Positions 33,218 to 42,078 are shown, counted from the first letter of the stretch. The stretch is DNA of 55,303 bases from Flavobacterium quisquiliarum (GCF_019308285.1 NZ_WWEM01000042.1:26701-82003), one strand, 5' to 3'. Numbers and translations are program-made. Notes: a model not told the origin generated them from the sequence alone.

Positions 33218-34015
33218 ATGAAAAAAGAACTCCATATTTTTTTTACCTGTTTAATGTTTTACACCCGAATCCCCTGTCCAAAAAACATTACACATCATCC
33301 AGATTATTTAAACAAAGCAACCAGATATTTTCCTTTTATCGGATGGATTGTTGGAAGTATTTCTTTTATCATTTATTCTCTATTTGCTCTGTTTCTTTCT
33401 ACAGAAACGGCTGTTATTTTTTCAATTATCATTTCAGTTCTTACAACAGGAGCTTTTCACGAAGACGGATTTGCGGATGTCTGCGATGGTTTTGGCGGTG
33501 GCTGGACAAAAGAAAAAATCCTCATGATTATGAAAGACAGTGCAATCGGTGCGTATGGAGCAATTGGATTGGTTTTACTTTTTCTACTAAAATTCAAACT
33601 GCTTTCAGAATCTATTTTGCTATTTCAAGTTTATGATTCGATGGCAATATTCAAAATTTGGCTTTTGTTTATTTCTGCTCATTCCTTGAGCCGTTTAGCT
33701 GCAATTAGTATCATTTTTACACATGAATATTCTCGTCAAGATGCTTCGAGCAAAAGCAAACCCATTGCCAAACAATTTACCTGGAAAGAAGTTTTTGGAT
33801 CATTCTTTTTTGGGTTGATTCCTTTACTTGTATTTTCTTATTTAGATCCTAAAGTTCTATTTTCAGTTATTCCAGTTTTCATAACAAGATATTTTTTAGC
33901 AAAATATTTCCAAAAATGGATTGATGGCTATACTGGAGATTGCCTTGGTGCCACACAGCAGGTTTGTGAAGTTATCTTTTACTTAAGCATTTTATTTTTA
34001 TGGAAATTTATCTAG
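33218..34015 (+). CDS. cobS: Adenosylcobinamide-GDP ribazoletransferase CobS (cobalamin synthase)
   Basis: A 265-residue integral membrane enzyme that joins adenosylcobinamide-GDP with alpha-ribazole (phosphate) to give adenosylcobalamin (phosphate). The hallmark acidic loop is GAFHEDGFADVCDGFGGGW, with IMKDSAIGAYGAIGLV after it and a terminal GYTGDCLGATQQVCEVIFYL. There are six to eight hydrophobic segments. It overlaps cobC by 16 nt, so the two are coupled. Confidence 0.95.
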   Translation: MKKELHIFFTCLMFYTRIPCPKNITHHPDYLNKATRYFPFIGWIVGSISFIIYSLFALFLSTETAVIFSIIISVLTTGAFHEDGFADVCDGFGGGWTKEKILMIMKDSAIGAYGAIGLVLLFLLKFKLLSESILLFQVYDSMAIFKIWLLFISAHSLSRLAAISIIFTHEYSRQDASSKSKPIAKQFTWKEVFGSFFFGLIPLLVFSYLDPKVLFSVIPVFITRYFLAKYFQKWIDGYTGDCLGATQQVCEVIFYLSILFLWKFI

Positions 34016-34533
34016 TCCGCCATACTGAAACCATTTGCGAAAAAGGAATCTGCTACGGACAATCGGATGTTGCTATTGCGAAACCTTTTGATGAAGTTTT
34101 CAGTAAGATTATTTCTGAATTGCCTTCTGAAGCCTTGATTTTTTCTAGTCCGTTAAAACGCTGTGTGATTTTAGCTAAACATATTCAAGAAAATATAAAG
34201 GTAATTTCTTATCAAGAAGACAAACGTTTAATGGAAATGAATTTTGGGGATTGGGAATTAAAAAACTGGAACGAAATTCCGCCAGAAGAACTCAATCCGT
34301 GGATGGAAGATTTTGTCAATCTTAAAGCGACAAATGGCGAATCTTTCACGGAATTACACGAAAGAGTTGGCGATTTTTTATCTGAAAAAATTTCTAAAAT
34401 AAAACAACCGATAGTCATTGTTGCACACGCAGGAATCATTAGAAGTATTTTATGTCATCAAACTTCATTACCTTTAAAGGAAGCATTTCAGAATAAAGTA
34501 GATTTTGGACAAGTTATAAGAATCGAATTATAA
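34000..34533 (+). CDS. cobC: Alpha-ribazole phosphatase CobC (histidine phosphatase superfamily)
   Basis: A 177-residue histidine phosphatase. VRHTE with the phospho-accepting H8 is at the N-terminus, followed by CYGQSDVAI (the CobC mark), SSPLKRC, LMEMNFGDWE (catalytic Glu) and VIVAHAGIIRSIL (second His). It removes phosphate from alpha-ribazole phosphate or cobalamin 5'-phosphate. It starts inside the end of cobS. A 12-bp inverted repeat follows it before the riboswitch. Confidence 0.93.
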   Translation: MEIYLVRHTETICEKGICYGQSDVAIAKPFDEVFSKIISELPSEALIFSSPLKRCVILAKHIQENIKVISYQEDKRLMEMNFGDWELKNWNEIPPEELNPWMEDFVNLKATNGESFTELHERVGDFLSEKISKIKQPIVIVAHAGIIRSILCHQTSLPLKEAFQNKVDFGQVIRIEL

Positions 34534-34540
34534 ATTTCTC

Positions 34541-34577
34541 ATTTGTTTCACTTTTAAGGCTGAATAGTGAAACAAAT
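34541..34577 (+). terminator. Hairpin after cobC (weak terminator)
   Basis: ATTTGTTTCACT (34541-34552) and AGTGAAACAAAT (34566-34577) are perfect complements. Only a short TTG-AATAA follows, so termination may be weak. It separates cobC from the riboswitch unit. Confidence 0.5.
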
Positions 34578-34611
34578 TTGAATAATCCGTATTTTTAACT
34601 TTATCTTTGCG

Positions 34612-34619
34612 GCAAAATA
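34612..34619 (+). promoter_or_regulatory. -7 element of the btuB-btuG unit
   Basis: A consensus TATCTTTG lies just before the riboswitch. The start of transcription is expected at about 34626, at the 5' edge of the aptamer. No TTG lies at the right distance upstream. Confidence 0.6.
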
Positions 34620-34620
34620 A

Positions 34621-34824
34621 GGTTGTGTTTTGATAAACACATTAAAAGGGAATCAAGTAAAATCTTGAGCTGTACCCGCAACTGTAAGCTAAGTTCTTAA
34701 ACGAACGCTTGTTGTAAACTGCAAAGCCACTGTCACGCCCTGCGTGATGGGAAGGAAAACAACAAGACGCAAGCCAGGAGACCTGCCTTTATAACCAAAT
34801 TATCGAACTCTCGGGAAAAAGAGT
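34621..34824 (+). promoter_or_regulatory. Cobalamin riboswitch
   Basis: A full cobalamin aptamer. GGTT (34621) pairs with AACC (34793) as the closing stem. The core has AAAAGGGAAT, CTGTACCCGCAACTGTAA (34670 onward), AAGCCACTG...GGGAAGG, and the B12 box AGCCAGGAGACCTGCC (34772-34787). Downstream, hairpin ACTCT/AGAGT (34807-34824) shows CGGG in its loop (34812-34815), complementary to CCCG (34675-34678); this is the L5-L13 kissing loop of the family. That hairpin lies 9 nt before the btuB start, so B12 binding probably blocks ribosome entry. The 300-bp gap 34534-34833 is otherwise just hairpin and promoter. Confidence 0.93.
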
Positions 34825-34833
34825 GAAGAAATT

Positions 34834-36669
34834 ATGACTATAAAATTAAAGGTTGCTTTTTGTTTTCTATTGTTGTGCCAGATTTCTTTGGCGCAGAATG
34901 ATTCTATTAATAAACTGAAAGAAGTTGTCGTTTCCGATTCAAATCTTAAAAATTTCTCGAATACGCAGTCGATTCAACGTTTGAATGATTCTATCATAAG
35001 CAAAAATCAATCTTCATTAACTTCGCTTTTAAATTACAATACTGTATTATATTTTAAAGAAAATGGATTAGGAATGACTTCTGCTCCTTCTTTCAGAGGA
35101 ACAACTTCGCAACAAACTGTAGTGGTTTGGAACGGTATAAATGTAAACTCTCAATTATTAGGACAAGCAGATTTCAATACCATTTCCACACGTGGCTTTA
35201 ATTCAATTGATGTAAAAGCTGGAGGAGGAAGTGTTGTTTATGGAAGTGGTGCCATTGGAGGAACGATCCATTTAAACAATGATTTAAAATTTGCTGATAC
35301 ATTCAAAAATGATTTTCAAATCTATTATGGAGAGTTTAATACTTTAAGTGCTGTTTACGGTATTACAGCAGGAACTAAAAAATGGAGTTTTGATGCAAGT
35401 TTTACCAGAAACAGCTCTGACAACGATTTTAGATTTGTGGGGCAAGAAGTATGGAATAAAAATGGTCAATACTACAATAACACTCTTGATGCCGCCGTAG
35501 GTTACAAAATAAATGATAAAAACAGTATCAAATTTTACAGCGAAATATTTGATGGCGAAAGGCATTTTTCGCTCACTACTCCAAATCAAACCAAAACCAA
35601 ATACCAGGATTATAATACACGCAACTTACTAACTTGGAGCAGTTCGTTTAGTAAATTCGACTCCAATCTAAAGCTTGCTTATATTTCTGAACATTATAAT
35701 TATTATGAAGATATTAATCGGGACGGACATACTTCTGGAGGCGTGAAAAGCTTTATAGGAAAGTATGATCTCGATTATACCATATCTTCTAAAATGAAAA
35801 TAAGTACCATTTTAGATTATACCAGAAATGATGGCAATGGTTCTGGAATTGGACAAAGCATACGCGAAATTGGAGGCGCAAGTCTTTTGTGGAAACATAC
35901 GCTTACAGATAAATGGAATTATGAAATGAGCGCTCGAAAAGAGGTTTCAGATGCTTACAAAAGTCCTGTTCTTTTTTCTGTTGGTTCGCGATATGATTTT
36001 TCAGATTTTTATAAACTTAAATTTAATTTTTCTAGAAACTTCAGAATTCCAACATTTAATGATTTATACTGGGAAGGAAGCGGAAATCCTGATTTAAAAC
36101 CAGAAAGTTCTTTTCAGGCAGAAATAGGGAATGAATTTAAATATAAAAATCTTCGCCTGACGATTACAGCGTACGGAATGAAGATTAAAGATATGATTCG
36201 ATGGTTGCCAAATAGTTCCGGAAATTGGATACCCGAAAACACTGACAGAGTCACTATCTATGGTGCCGAAGCACTTTTAGGATGGAAAAAAAGCTTTAAT
36301 AAACATACATTCGATTTTAACGGAACTTATGCCTACACGGTTTCACTAAACGATAAAACAGACAAACAGCTTTTTTATGTTCCTTATCATAAATTAACAG
36401 GTTCTGCATCTTATTATTACAAGAAACTTTCGGCCTATTACCAAATTATGTACACAGGAGAAGTTTTTACAACATCTGATAATAATCCAAAATACATACT
36501 AGACGCTTACAATGTTTCTAACATAGGTGTTGACTATAATTTCAGCAAAAAAAACATTTTCAAACTAGGCGTAAAAGCAGCCAATCTTTGGAACGAAAAG
36601 TATGAAGCACTTCCTAACCGCTTTATGCCGGCACGAAATTTAACCATTTATTTAAACCTTAATTATTAA
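34834..36669 (+). CDS. btuB: TonB-dependent cobalamin receptor BtuB-like
   Basis: A 611-residue outer-membrane TonB-dependent receptor. It has a signal peptide (FCFLLLCQISLAQ), a short TonB-box-like segment (LKEVVVSDS), a plug domain (about 40-150, with SAPSFRGTTSQQTVVVWNGINVN and GGGSVVYGSGAIGGTIHLNN), and a 22-strand type barrel ending ARNLTIYLNLNY. Size equals E. coli BtuB and is small for Bacteroidota TonB receptors, with no N-terminal extension domain. The riboswitch before it makes B12 the substrate. It is followed after 4 nt by the BtuG-like gene. Confidence 0.93.
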   Translation: MTIKLKVAFCFLLLCQISLAQNDSINKLKEVVVSDSNLKNFSNTQSIQRLNDSIISKNQSSLTSLLNYNTVLYFKENGLGMTSAPSFRGTTSQQTVVVWNGINVNSQLLGQADFNTISTRGFNSIDVKAGGGSVVYGSGAIGGTIHLNNDLKFADTFKNDFQIYYGEFNTLSAVYGITAGTKKWSFDASFTRNSSDNDFRFVGQEVWNKNGQYYNNTLDAAVGYKINDKNSIKFYSEIFDGERHFSLTTPNQTKTKYQDYNTRNLLTWSSSFSKFDSNLKLAYISEHYNYYEDINRDGHTSGGVKSFIGKYDLDYTISSKMKISTILDYTRNDGNGSGIGQSIREIGGASLLWKHTLTDKWNYEMSARKEVSDAYKSPVLFSVGSRYDFSDFYKLKFNFSRNFRIPTFNDLYWEGSGNPDLKPESSFQAEIGNEFKYKNLRLTITAYGMKIKDMIRWLPNSSGNWIPENTDRVTIYGAEALLGWKKSFNKHTFDFNGTYAYTVSLNDKTDKQLFYVPYHKLTGSASYYYKKLSAYYQIMYTGEVFTTSDNNPKYILDAYNVSNIGVDYNFSKKNIFKLGVKAANLWNEKYEALPNRFMPARNLTIYLNLNY

Positions 36670-36673
36670 TAAC

Positions 36674-37705
36674 ATGAAATTAAAAAATCTTTATTTAGGA
36701 ATTATAGCATCTGCTTTCCTGTTTGCATCTTGTAGCAGTGATAATGATGACAATAATGATGTTCCATTAGGTGCATACGACAACGGAGTAATTATTTTGA
36801 ATGAAGGAAACTTTTTGTCTACAAATGCTTCTGTATCTTATCTTTCGAATGATTTAGCTACTTTTCAGAATGATATTTTTAATGTAGTTAATCCAACAGT
36901 TGTTTTAGGTGATGTAGCGCAATCTTTAAGTTTCAGCAATGATAAAGCTTTTATTGTGGTAAACAATTCTAATGAAGTAGAGGTAGTAAACCGTTATACA
37001 TTTAAAAGTCTTGGTACAATTACTGAAAAACTTGAAAACCCTCGTTACAGTGTTGTTTTAAATGACAAATTATATGTAACAAATGCGATTTCTAAAGCAG
37101 TAACTGTTTATGATGCTAAAACTTATGCTTATTTGAATTCAATTTCACTAGGCAAAACAGCTGAAAAAATTGTAACTGCAAACGGAAAATTATATGTTAC
37201 AAATGCTGCTTATGGAAGCGGAAGTGAAGTAACAGTTATCAATCCGTCTACTAATGCGGTAACTACAACTCTTACTCTTGAAAACGGAATCAACTCTATT
37301 GAAGCAAATAATGGAACCGTTTATGTATTAGCTGGAAATAGCACTAAAAGTAAATTATTTAAAATCAATACTTCTACTGATACTGCAACATCTATAGAAT
37401 CGACTACTGTAAAAGGAGCTTTGAATATGGATATCGATGGAGACAAAATCTATTACACTCAAGGTTTAGGAGTTTATGCAATGAATTTATCTGCTACTAC
37501 TTTTTCAGACAAAGCTTTATTTTCTGTAGCAGACAACAGTTGGTCAACTTTTTACGGTTTTGGTGTTATTGATGGGAAAATTTATTCAGGAGCTGCTAAT
37601 GAATTTACTGCAGATGGAACTGTAACAGTATATTCCTCAACAGGTACAATATTAAAAACAGTAACTGCTGGTTTAGGACCAAATGGTTTCTACTCTAATA
37701 ATTAG
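36674..37705 (+). CDS. BtuG-like surface beta-propeller lipoprotein
   Basis: A 343-residue lipoprotein (FLFASC, Cys20) followed by an acidic stretch SSDNDDNND, which resembles a surface-export signal of Bacteroidota lipoproteins. The rest is a YncE-like beta-propeller of about seven blades (ALNVEV-type repeats: SLSFSNDKAFIVVNNSNEVEVVN, NPRYSVVLNDKLYVTNA, KIVTANGKLYVTNA). In Bacteroides the propeller lipoprotein BtuG captures B12 on the surface and partners with BtuB. Location in the same riboswitch-controlled unit, directly behind btuB, supports that role here. A terminator follows. Confidence 0.82.
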   Translation: MKLKNLYLGIIASAFLFASCSSDNDDNNDVPLGAYDNGVIILNEGNFLSTNASVSYLSNDLATFQNDIFNVVNPTVVLGDVAQSLSFSNDKAFIVVNNSNEVEVVNRYTFKSLGTITEKLENPRYSVVLNDKLYVTNAISKAVTVYDAKTYAYLNSISLGKTAEKIVTANGKLYVTNAAYGSGSEVTVINPSTNAVTTTLTLENGINSIEANNGTVYVLAGNSTKSKLFKINTSTDTATSIESTTVKGALNMDIDGDKIYYTQGLGVYAMNLSATTFSDKALFSVADNSWSTFYGFGVIDGKIYSGAANEFTADGTVTVYSSTGTILKTVTAGLGPNGFYSNN

Positions 37706-37727
37706 AATTAGATTATATTTTTGGATT

Positions 37728-37760
37728 AAAAAAGGCTTTCATTTCTGAAAGCCTTTTTAG
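37728..37760. terminator. Terminator after the BtuG-like gene
   Basis: AAAAAAGGCTTTC / GAAAGCCTTTTT with a 6-nt loop; the A/T-runs suit both this gene and the convergent S41 peptidase gene. Confidence 0.87.
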
Positions 37761-37775
37761 TATTATAGAATTTAC

Positions 37776-39221
37776 TTAAAATCCTTTTGGTGCATTTTTA
37801 ATATACATACCATGTTTCAATCCGTTAAGAATTTTAGAATCTGTAAGATAAGGATGATTTGGTTCTGAACTATTATCCTGAATTGTTTTAGCTGTTGCAC
37901 CAGTAATTTTCGAAATCGCCAGGTTCAACAATGGCTCAGATGCATCTCCTAAAACTCCAAAAGTTGATATCCTTTCAAGTTGTTCATACGTTGGTTTCAA
38001 ACCTTGTGTATAATCTCCAAAATTAACCGAATTTGTAATTTTTAAAACCAGAGGTTGCATCGCATATTTATGATTTGGATTAACGTTTCTCTTCGTCAAA
38101 GTTTCAGAATCATAAACCGTAAACGAACCTACGTTTTTACCTGTAGTAGTTTCTCCAATCTGAACCACCTTAATATAAGGCGCCAATCCGTTAATGATTA
38201 ATTCACTCGCAGATGCTGTACTTGCTGTTGTAAGGATATAAACAGTAGTCAGATTTAAACTGTTTAAGTTTTTAACAAATCTTACATTCAAATCTTCTAA
38301 ATCTGCATCAGACAAACCTTTCATTTGCTTGGCATTAAATGTCATTTTTGAAAAAACCTGTGTATCAAACTGCCCTGTAATCATACTGGCAAGTTTAGCG
38401 GCAGAACTTACTGCACCACCTCCATTATAACGAAGATCTAGAACTAAATCTGTAGCTCCCTGCGCTTTTAATTCACCAAAAGCTTGATTTAACTTATCAT
38501 CATATTCATCATAAAAGCCATTGTACATCAAATAACCAATTTTATGACTTCCAGAAGTTATTACTTTATTGATAAAAATTGGGTTTTCTTCTAAAATGGT
38601 TTTAGTTAAAGCTACCGATTTTCCGTTTAAAACAAAAGTAGTTCCATTATAATCTGCCAAATTCAAAGTATAGCTATCTTGATTTAATAATAAGGCCTGA
38701 TAATTCGAAGTGGTCAATTTTGTTCCATTTACACTTGTAAATATATCACCACGTTTGATAGCTTTCGTCGAAGCATCAGAATTTGGAATAATATAACGAA
38801 CATAACCAAAAACATCATTTGAACCAGACTCAACAAGGCTTAGCCTAAAATCAACACCATTGTTTTTTGTAATACCGCTTAGTTCCTGCTCTAAAACTGT
38901 ATAATCATCCACAATCCAGCTGAAACGATCAACAGCGGTTCCGCTAGGATATTTACTTATTGGTTTATTCAACAAATCCTGAAACAAATCTTCTGGCTTA
39001 GAATAACCTCTCAAGAAAGAATTAAAGTCAGATTTTAGATTACGGCCGTCAGCTAAATTAGGAACATCTTCCTGCCATAAATAAACTTCGTTTAAACCTC
39101 GCCAGATAAAACTATTAATCTGGACATCTGCTGGAGCTGCAACATCGTCATTATCTTGACAAGACTGTAAAGAAAAGGCGAATAAAAAAAGAAAAAGAAT
39201 ACTCTTTAAAGGTGTTTTCAT
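37776..39221 (-). CDS. S41 family peptidase (C-terminal processing protease-like) lipoprotein
   Basis: A 481-residue lipoprotein (lipobox LQSC, Cys21, then an acidic QDNDD). A PDZ-like segment lies at about 120-200 (GYVRYIIPNSDASTKAIKRGDIFTSVNG). The S41 catalytic domain spans about 220-420 with LVLDLRYNGGG, the nucleophile in TASASE (S337) and general-base Lys in TTGKNVGS (K362), 25 residues apart as in Prc. It is probably on the cell surface or in the periplasm and cleaves misfolded or C-terminal peptides. It diverges from the ECF sigma operon. Confidence 0.92.
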   Translation of the reverse strand: MKTPLKSILFLFLFAFSLQSCQDNDDVAAPADVQINSFIWRGLNEVYLWQEDVPNLADGRNLKSDFNSFLRGYSKPEDLFQDLLNKPISKYPSGTAVDRFSWIVDDYTVLEQELSGITKNNGVDFRLSLVESGSNDVFGYVRYIIPNSDASTKAIKRGDIFTSVNGTKLTTSNYQALLLNQDSYTLNLADYNGTTFVLNGKSVALTKTILEENPIFINKVITSGSHKIGYLMYNGFYDEYDDKLNQAFGELKAQGATDLVLDLRYNGGGAVSSAAKLASMITGQFDTQVFSKMTFNAKQMKGLSDADLEDLNVRFVKNLNSLNLTTVYILTTASTASASELIINGLAPYIKVVQIGETTTGKNVGSFTVYDSETLTKRNVNPNHKYAMQPLVLKITNSVNFGDYTQGLKPTYEQLERISTFGVLGDASEPLLNLAISKITGATAKTIQDNSSEPNHPYLTDSKILNGLKHGMYIKNAPKGF

Positions 39222-39387
39222 ATCATTAAGGTTTCTACAATAGAATAAACGTAAAAGTAGTATCTTTAGTTTTAGCTTTATAAAAAAGCAGTATTTTTTT
39301 TACGTAAAAAATATTTTAGTTTTTGTTGTAACAAATATAATTGTGCCTCGTCTTGAGTATATAAGCTAACGATTAACCATCAGATTA

Positions 39388-39897
39388 ATGAACCAAACTG
39401 TATTTATAGAACTGATAAATCCTTTTAAAGACAAAGTTTTTCGTCTGGCAAAAAGGCTGCTTACCAGCACTGAAGAAGCTGAAGATGCGACTCAGGAGGT
39501 AATGGTTAAATTATGGAACAAAAAAGAGAATCTGGAAAATTACAATAGCGTTGAGGCTTTGGCTATGACCATGACTAAAAATTATTGTCTAGATCAGTTA
39601 AAATCTAAAAGAGCCAGTAATCTGCAAATTGTACATAATAACTTTACAGACCGAGAACCGAGATTAGATAAAAAAATTGAAGATGAAGACAGCTTGGAAT
39701 GGGTTGAAAGAATTATAAATCAGATGCCGGAACAATTACAGCTGTTAATTCAGCTTCGGGATGTTGAACAATATGAATTTGATGAAATAGCTAAAATTGT
39801 CAACATGAACGAAACCGCTATAAGAGTGGCACTTTCGAGAGCAAGAAAAAAAATTAGAGAATCAATGATTAATACACACCTTTATGGAACTAAATAA
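39388..39897 (+). CDS. ECF RNA polymerase sigma factor
   Basis: A 169-residue group 4 sigma factor. Region 2 (about 10-75) has DKVFRLAKRLLTSTEEAEDATQEVMVKLWNKK and NYNSVEALAMTMTKNYCLDQLK; region 4 (about 108-160) has MPEQLQLLIQLRDVEQYEFDEIAKIVNMNETAIRVALSRARKKIRE. It overlaps the start of the next gene by 14 nt. The operon order sigma, membrane regulator, two DUF4252 proteins is conserved in flavobacteria in my experience of such loci; the signal sensed is not known. Confidence 0.92.
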   Translation: MNQTVFIELINPFKDKVFRLAKRLLTSTEEAEDATQEVMVKLWNKKENLENYNSVEALAMTMTKNYCLDQLKSKRASNLQIVHNNFTDREPRLDKKIEDEDSLEWVERIINQMPEQLQLLIQLRDVEQYEFDEIAKIVNMNETAIRVALSRARKKIRESMINTHLYGTK

Positions 39898-40345
39898 AAT
39901 AGAAGATATATTAGAAAAATACTTTCAGGGAGAAACTTCTATTGCTGAAGAAAATCAATTAAAAGAATACTTTTCTTCATCAAATGTTGCGCAGCATTTG
40001 GAGCAATACAAACCTATGTTTGGTTATTTCTCTTTAGCAAAAGAACAGAAATCGACGTATGAGATTCCACTACAATCTAAAAAACGTAACGTAGCGTGGT
40101 TATCGATTGCAGCTTCAGCTGTTGTTTTGCTGGGAATTGGAACTTACTTTTTTGTCAGCGAAAAAAATGATACTACTGCAGTAGCTTCACAGACAGAATT
40201 AGGAACTTACGATGATCCCGAAGAAGCTTTAAAAGCGACTCAAAAAGCTTTGGCTTTATTATCAAACAATGTTAATGTAGGTATTGAAAGTGTACAGTAC
40301 ATTAAAGAATATGAGCAATCAAAAAACAGAATTTTCAAACAGTAA
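39884..40345 (+). CDS. Probable anti-sigma factor, single-pass membrane protein
   Basis: A 153-residue protein. Residues 1-65 are cytoplasmic with the pattern KIEDILEKYFQGETSIAEENQLKEYF typical of Bacteroidota anti-sigma proteins. A membrane helix follows at about 70-91 (VAWLSIAASAVVLLGIGTYFFV), and then a short periplasmic tail of 60 residues. The start lies inside the sigma gene, pointing to coupled translation. No zinc-binding anti-sigma motif is seen. Confidence 0.82.
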   Translation: MELNKIEDILEKYFQGETSIAEENQLKEYFSSSNVAQHLEQYKPMFGYFSLAKEQKSTYEIPLQSKKRNVAWLSIAASAVVLLGIGTYFFVSEKNDTTAVASQTELGTYDDPEEALKATQKALALLSNNVNVGIESVQYIKEYEQSKNRIFKQ

Positions 40346-40361
40346 TTAAACAAAAATAGAC

Positions 40362-40889
40362 ATGAAAAATTTCATTATAACTTTAGTATTCGCATTCGTT
40401 TCCACCACTTTTTACGCGCAGGGAGCATTTGACAAATTTGACGGTCAAGACGATGTAACCTCTGTAATTGTAAACAAGAAAATGTTCGATTTAATGAGTA
40501 AAGTAAAAGTAGATGCTTCTGATAAAGAAACACAACAATACATTTCACTTATCAAAAAACTGGATTACCTTAAAGTGTTTACCACTAAAAACCCAAAGAT
40601 CGAAGCTGACATGAAAGCTTCAGCAGATAAATATATCAAAACTGCAGGTCTTGAAGAATTAATGAGAGTAAATGATAGTGGTAAAAATGTCAAAATAATG
40701 GTAAAATCTGGCGCAACTGACACCCAAATTAAAGAATTATTAATGTTTGTTGACGGTGCAAAAAATGACGAAACGGTTTTATTATCTCTTACAGGTAATT
40801 TTGACTTAAACGAAATCTCAGTATTGACAGATAAAATGCAGCTTCCTGGAGGTACTGACCTTAAAAAAGCTTCTAAAGGCAAAAAATAA
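40362..40889 (+). CDS. DUF4252 exported protein
   Basis: A 175-residue protein with a signal peptide (FIITLVFAFVSTTFYAQ). The mature part matches DUF4252: SVIVNKKMFDLMSKV early, YISLIKKLDYLKVFTTKNPKI in the middle and VLLSLTGNFDLNEISVLTDKM near the end. Function is unknown. It stands third in the sigma operon and 1 nt ahead of a second DUF4252 gene, so the two are paired. Confidence 0.88.
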   Translation: MKNFIITLVFAFVSTTFYAQGAFDKFDGQDDVTSVIVNKKMFDLMSKVKVDASDKETQQYISLIKKLDYLKVFTTKNPKIEADMKASADKYIKTAGLEELMRVNDSGKNVKIMVKSGATDTQIKELLMFVDGAKNDETVLLSLTGNFDLNEISVLTDKMQLPGGTDLKKASKGKK

Positions 40890-40890
40890 A

Positions 40891-41430
40891 ATGAAAGCAA
40901 CTGTTTTTACCTCGACCCTATTCTTCTTACTACTATTGGTAAGTTGTAATTCTGAACCATCACTTCAAAAATATTTTGTTGAGAATTCGGAGAAAAAAGA
41001 TTTTATTGCCTTAGATGTTTCACCAAATATTTTAAATGTCGATAAAACAAAATTATCAACAGAACAAAACGAAGCTTTAAATTCGTTTGATAAAATGAAT
41101 ATTCTGGCTTTTAAAGCTGATCCAAATAATCAGGTTCAATTTGAAGCAGAGCGAAACAAAGTAAAAGCAATATTAAAAGATCCTAAATATCAGGAATTAA
41201 TGAAAATTGGCTCTGGTAAAGACGGTGCTTCTGTAAGCTATGTTGGAAATGATGATAATATTAAAGAGTTTGTCATTTTTGCAAACAGAAAAGAAAATGG
41301 TTTTGCCGTAGTAAGAGTTTTAGGCGAAAATATGAATCCTAATAACATTATGACTCTAATGTCAGTTTTACAAAAATCAAAAATTGACATGGAACAGCTA
41401 AAACCTTTGCAGCAGTTGATTAAAAAATAA
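40891..41430 (+). CDS. DUF4252 lipoprotein
   Basis: A 179-residue lipoprotein (LLLLVSC, Cys19). It is a diverged DUF4252 relative of its neighbour: FDKMNILAFKADPNN, KVKAILKDPKYQELMKIGSGK and VVRVLGENMNPNNIMTLMSVLQK line up with the same blocks. It probably arose by duplication, with one copy soluble in the periplasm and one anchored by lipid. A terminator closes the operon. Confidence 0.85.
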   Translation: MKATVFTSTLFFLLLLVSCNSEPSLQKYFVENSEKKDFIALDVSPNILNVDKTKLSTEQNEALNSFDKMNILAFKADPNNQVQFEAERNKVKAILKDPKYQELMKIGSGKDGASVSYVGNDDNIKEFVIFANRKENGFAVVRVLGENMNPNNIMTLMSVLQKSKIDMEQLKPLQQLIKK

Positions 41431-41452
41431 AAACATCTTACTTTTTACATTC

Positions 41453-41490
41453 AAGAAAGCCTCAATTATGAGGCTTTTCTTTTTTATTTT
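41453..41490 (+). terminator. Terminator of the ECF/DUF4252 operon
   Basis: AAAGCCTC / GAGGCTTT with a 6-nt loop, followed by a T-rich run (TTTTCTTTTTT). Confidence 0.85.
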
Positions 41491-41622
41491 AAAGAAGATT
41501 ATACCTACTAATTTTAACTTGGTTTTATTTTGCTGTTGATCAAAAATAATTACATTTACGAAATGAGATTCTCTATTCGCCAAAAAAATCAAATCTCAAA
41601 ACCTAATTAAACCAGAATTAAT

Positions 41623-42021
41623 ATGATACAAAAAACATCAAATGCCTTTATTGCGGCATCTTGGGTTGCTCTTGGAGCAGGAACAATCGGATTTATTGTT
41701 GGACTTGCCAGAGCAGAAATGCTTTTAAATGAAAAAGGATATTATTTTACAGTTCTAATGTTCGGACTTTTCGCCGTAGTTTCATTACAAAAAAGTGTCA
41801 GAGATCGTCTTGAAAAACTTCCAGTAACTGATATTTATTATGGAATCTGCTGGTTTGGAACGTTGCTTTCAATCGTTCTTTTAGTAGTTGGTCTTTGGAA
41901 TGCCACGATTCTTCCAAGCGAAAAAGGATTTTATGCTTTTGCATTCTTATTAGCCTTGTTTGGTGCCATTTCGGTTCAGAAAAACACTAGAGACAATATG
42001 AACTTCGGTCAAAACGAATAA
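41623..42021 (+). CDS. YiaA/YiaB-like inner membrane protein
   Basis: A 132-residue protein with four membrane helices in two similar halves: SNAFIAASWVALGAGTIGFIVGL...YYFTVLMFGLFAVVSLQKSVRDR and DIYYGICWFGTLLSIVLLVVGLW...FYAFAFLLALFGAISVQKNTRDN. The paired GYYF/SLQK..RD marks are those of the YiaAB two-helix domain. Function is unknown; the family is often linked to stress. It is a single gene with its own terminator. Confidence 0.88.
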   Translation: MIQKTSNAFIAASWVALGAGTIGFIVGLARAEMLLNEKGYYFTVLMFGLFAVVSLQKSVRDRLEKLPVTDIYYGICWFGTLLSIVLLVVGLWNATILPSEKGFYAFAFLLALFGAISVQKNTRDNMNFGQNE

Positions 42022-42042
42022 GCTTAAAACTGTTTAAAATAC

Positions 42043-42078
42043 AAAAAGCTCCAATTTTCATTGGAGCTTTTCTTTTTA
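42043..42078. terminator. Terminator between YiaA-like gene and carB
   Basis: AAAAGCTCCAAT / ATTGGAGCTTTT with a 4-nt loop is flanked by A- and T-runs; it suits both convergent genes. Confidence 0.88.
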
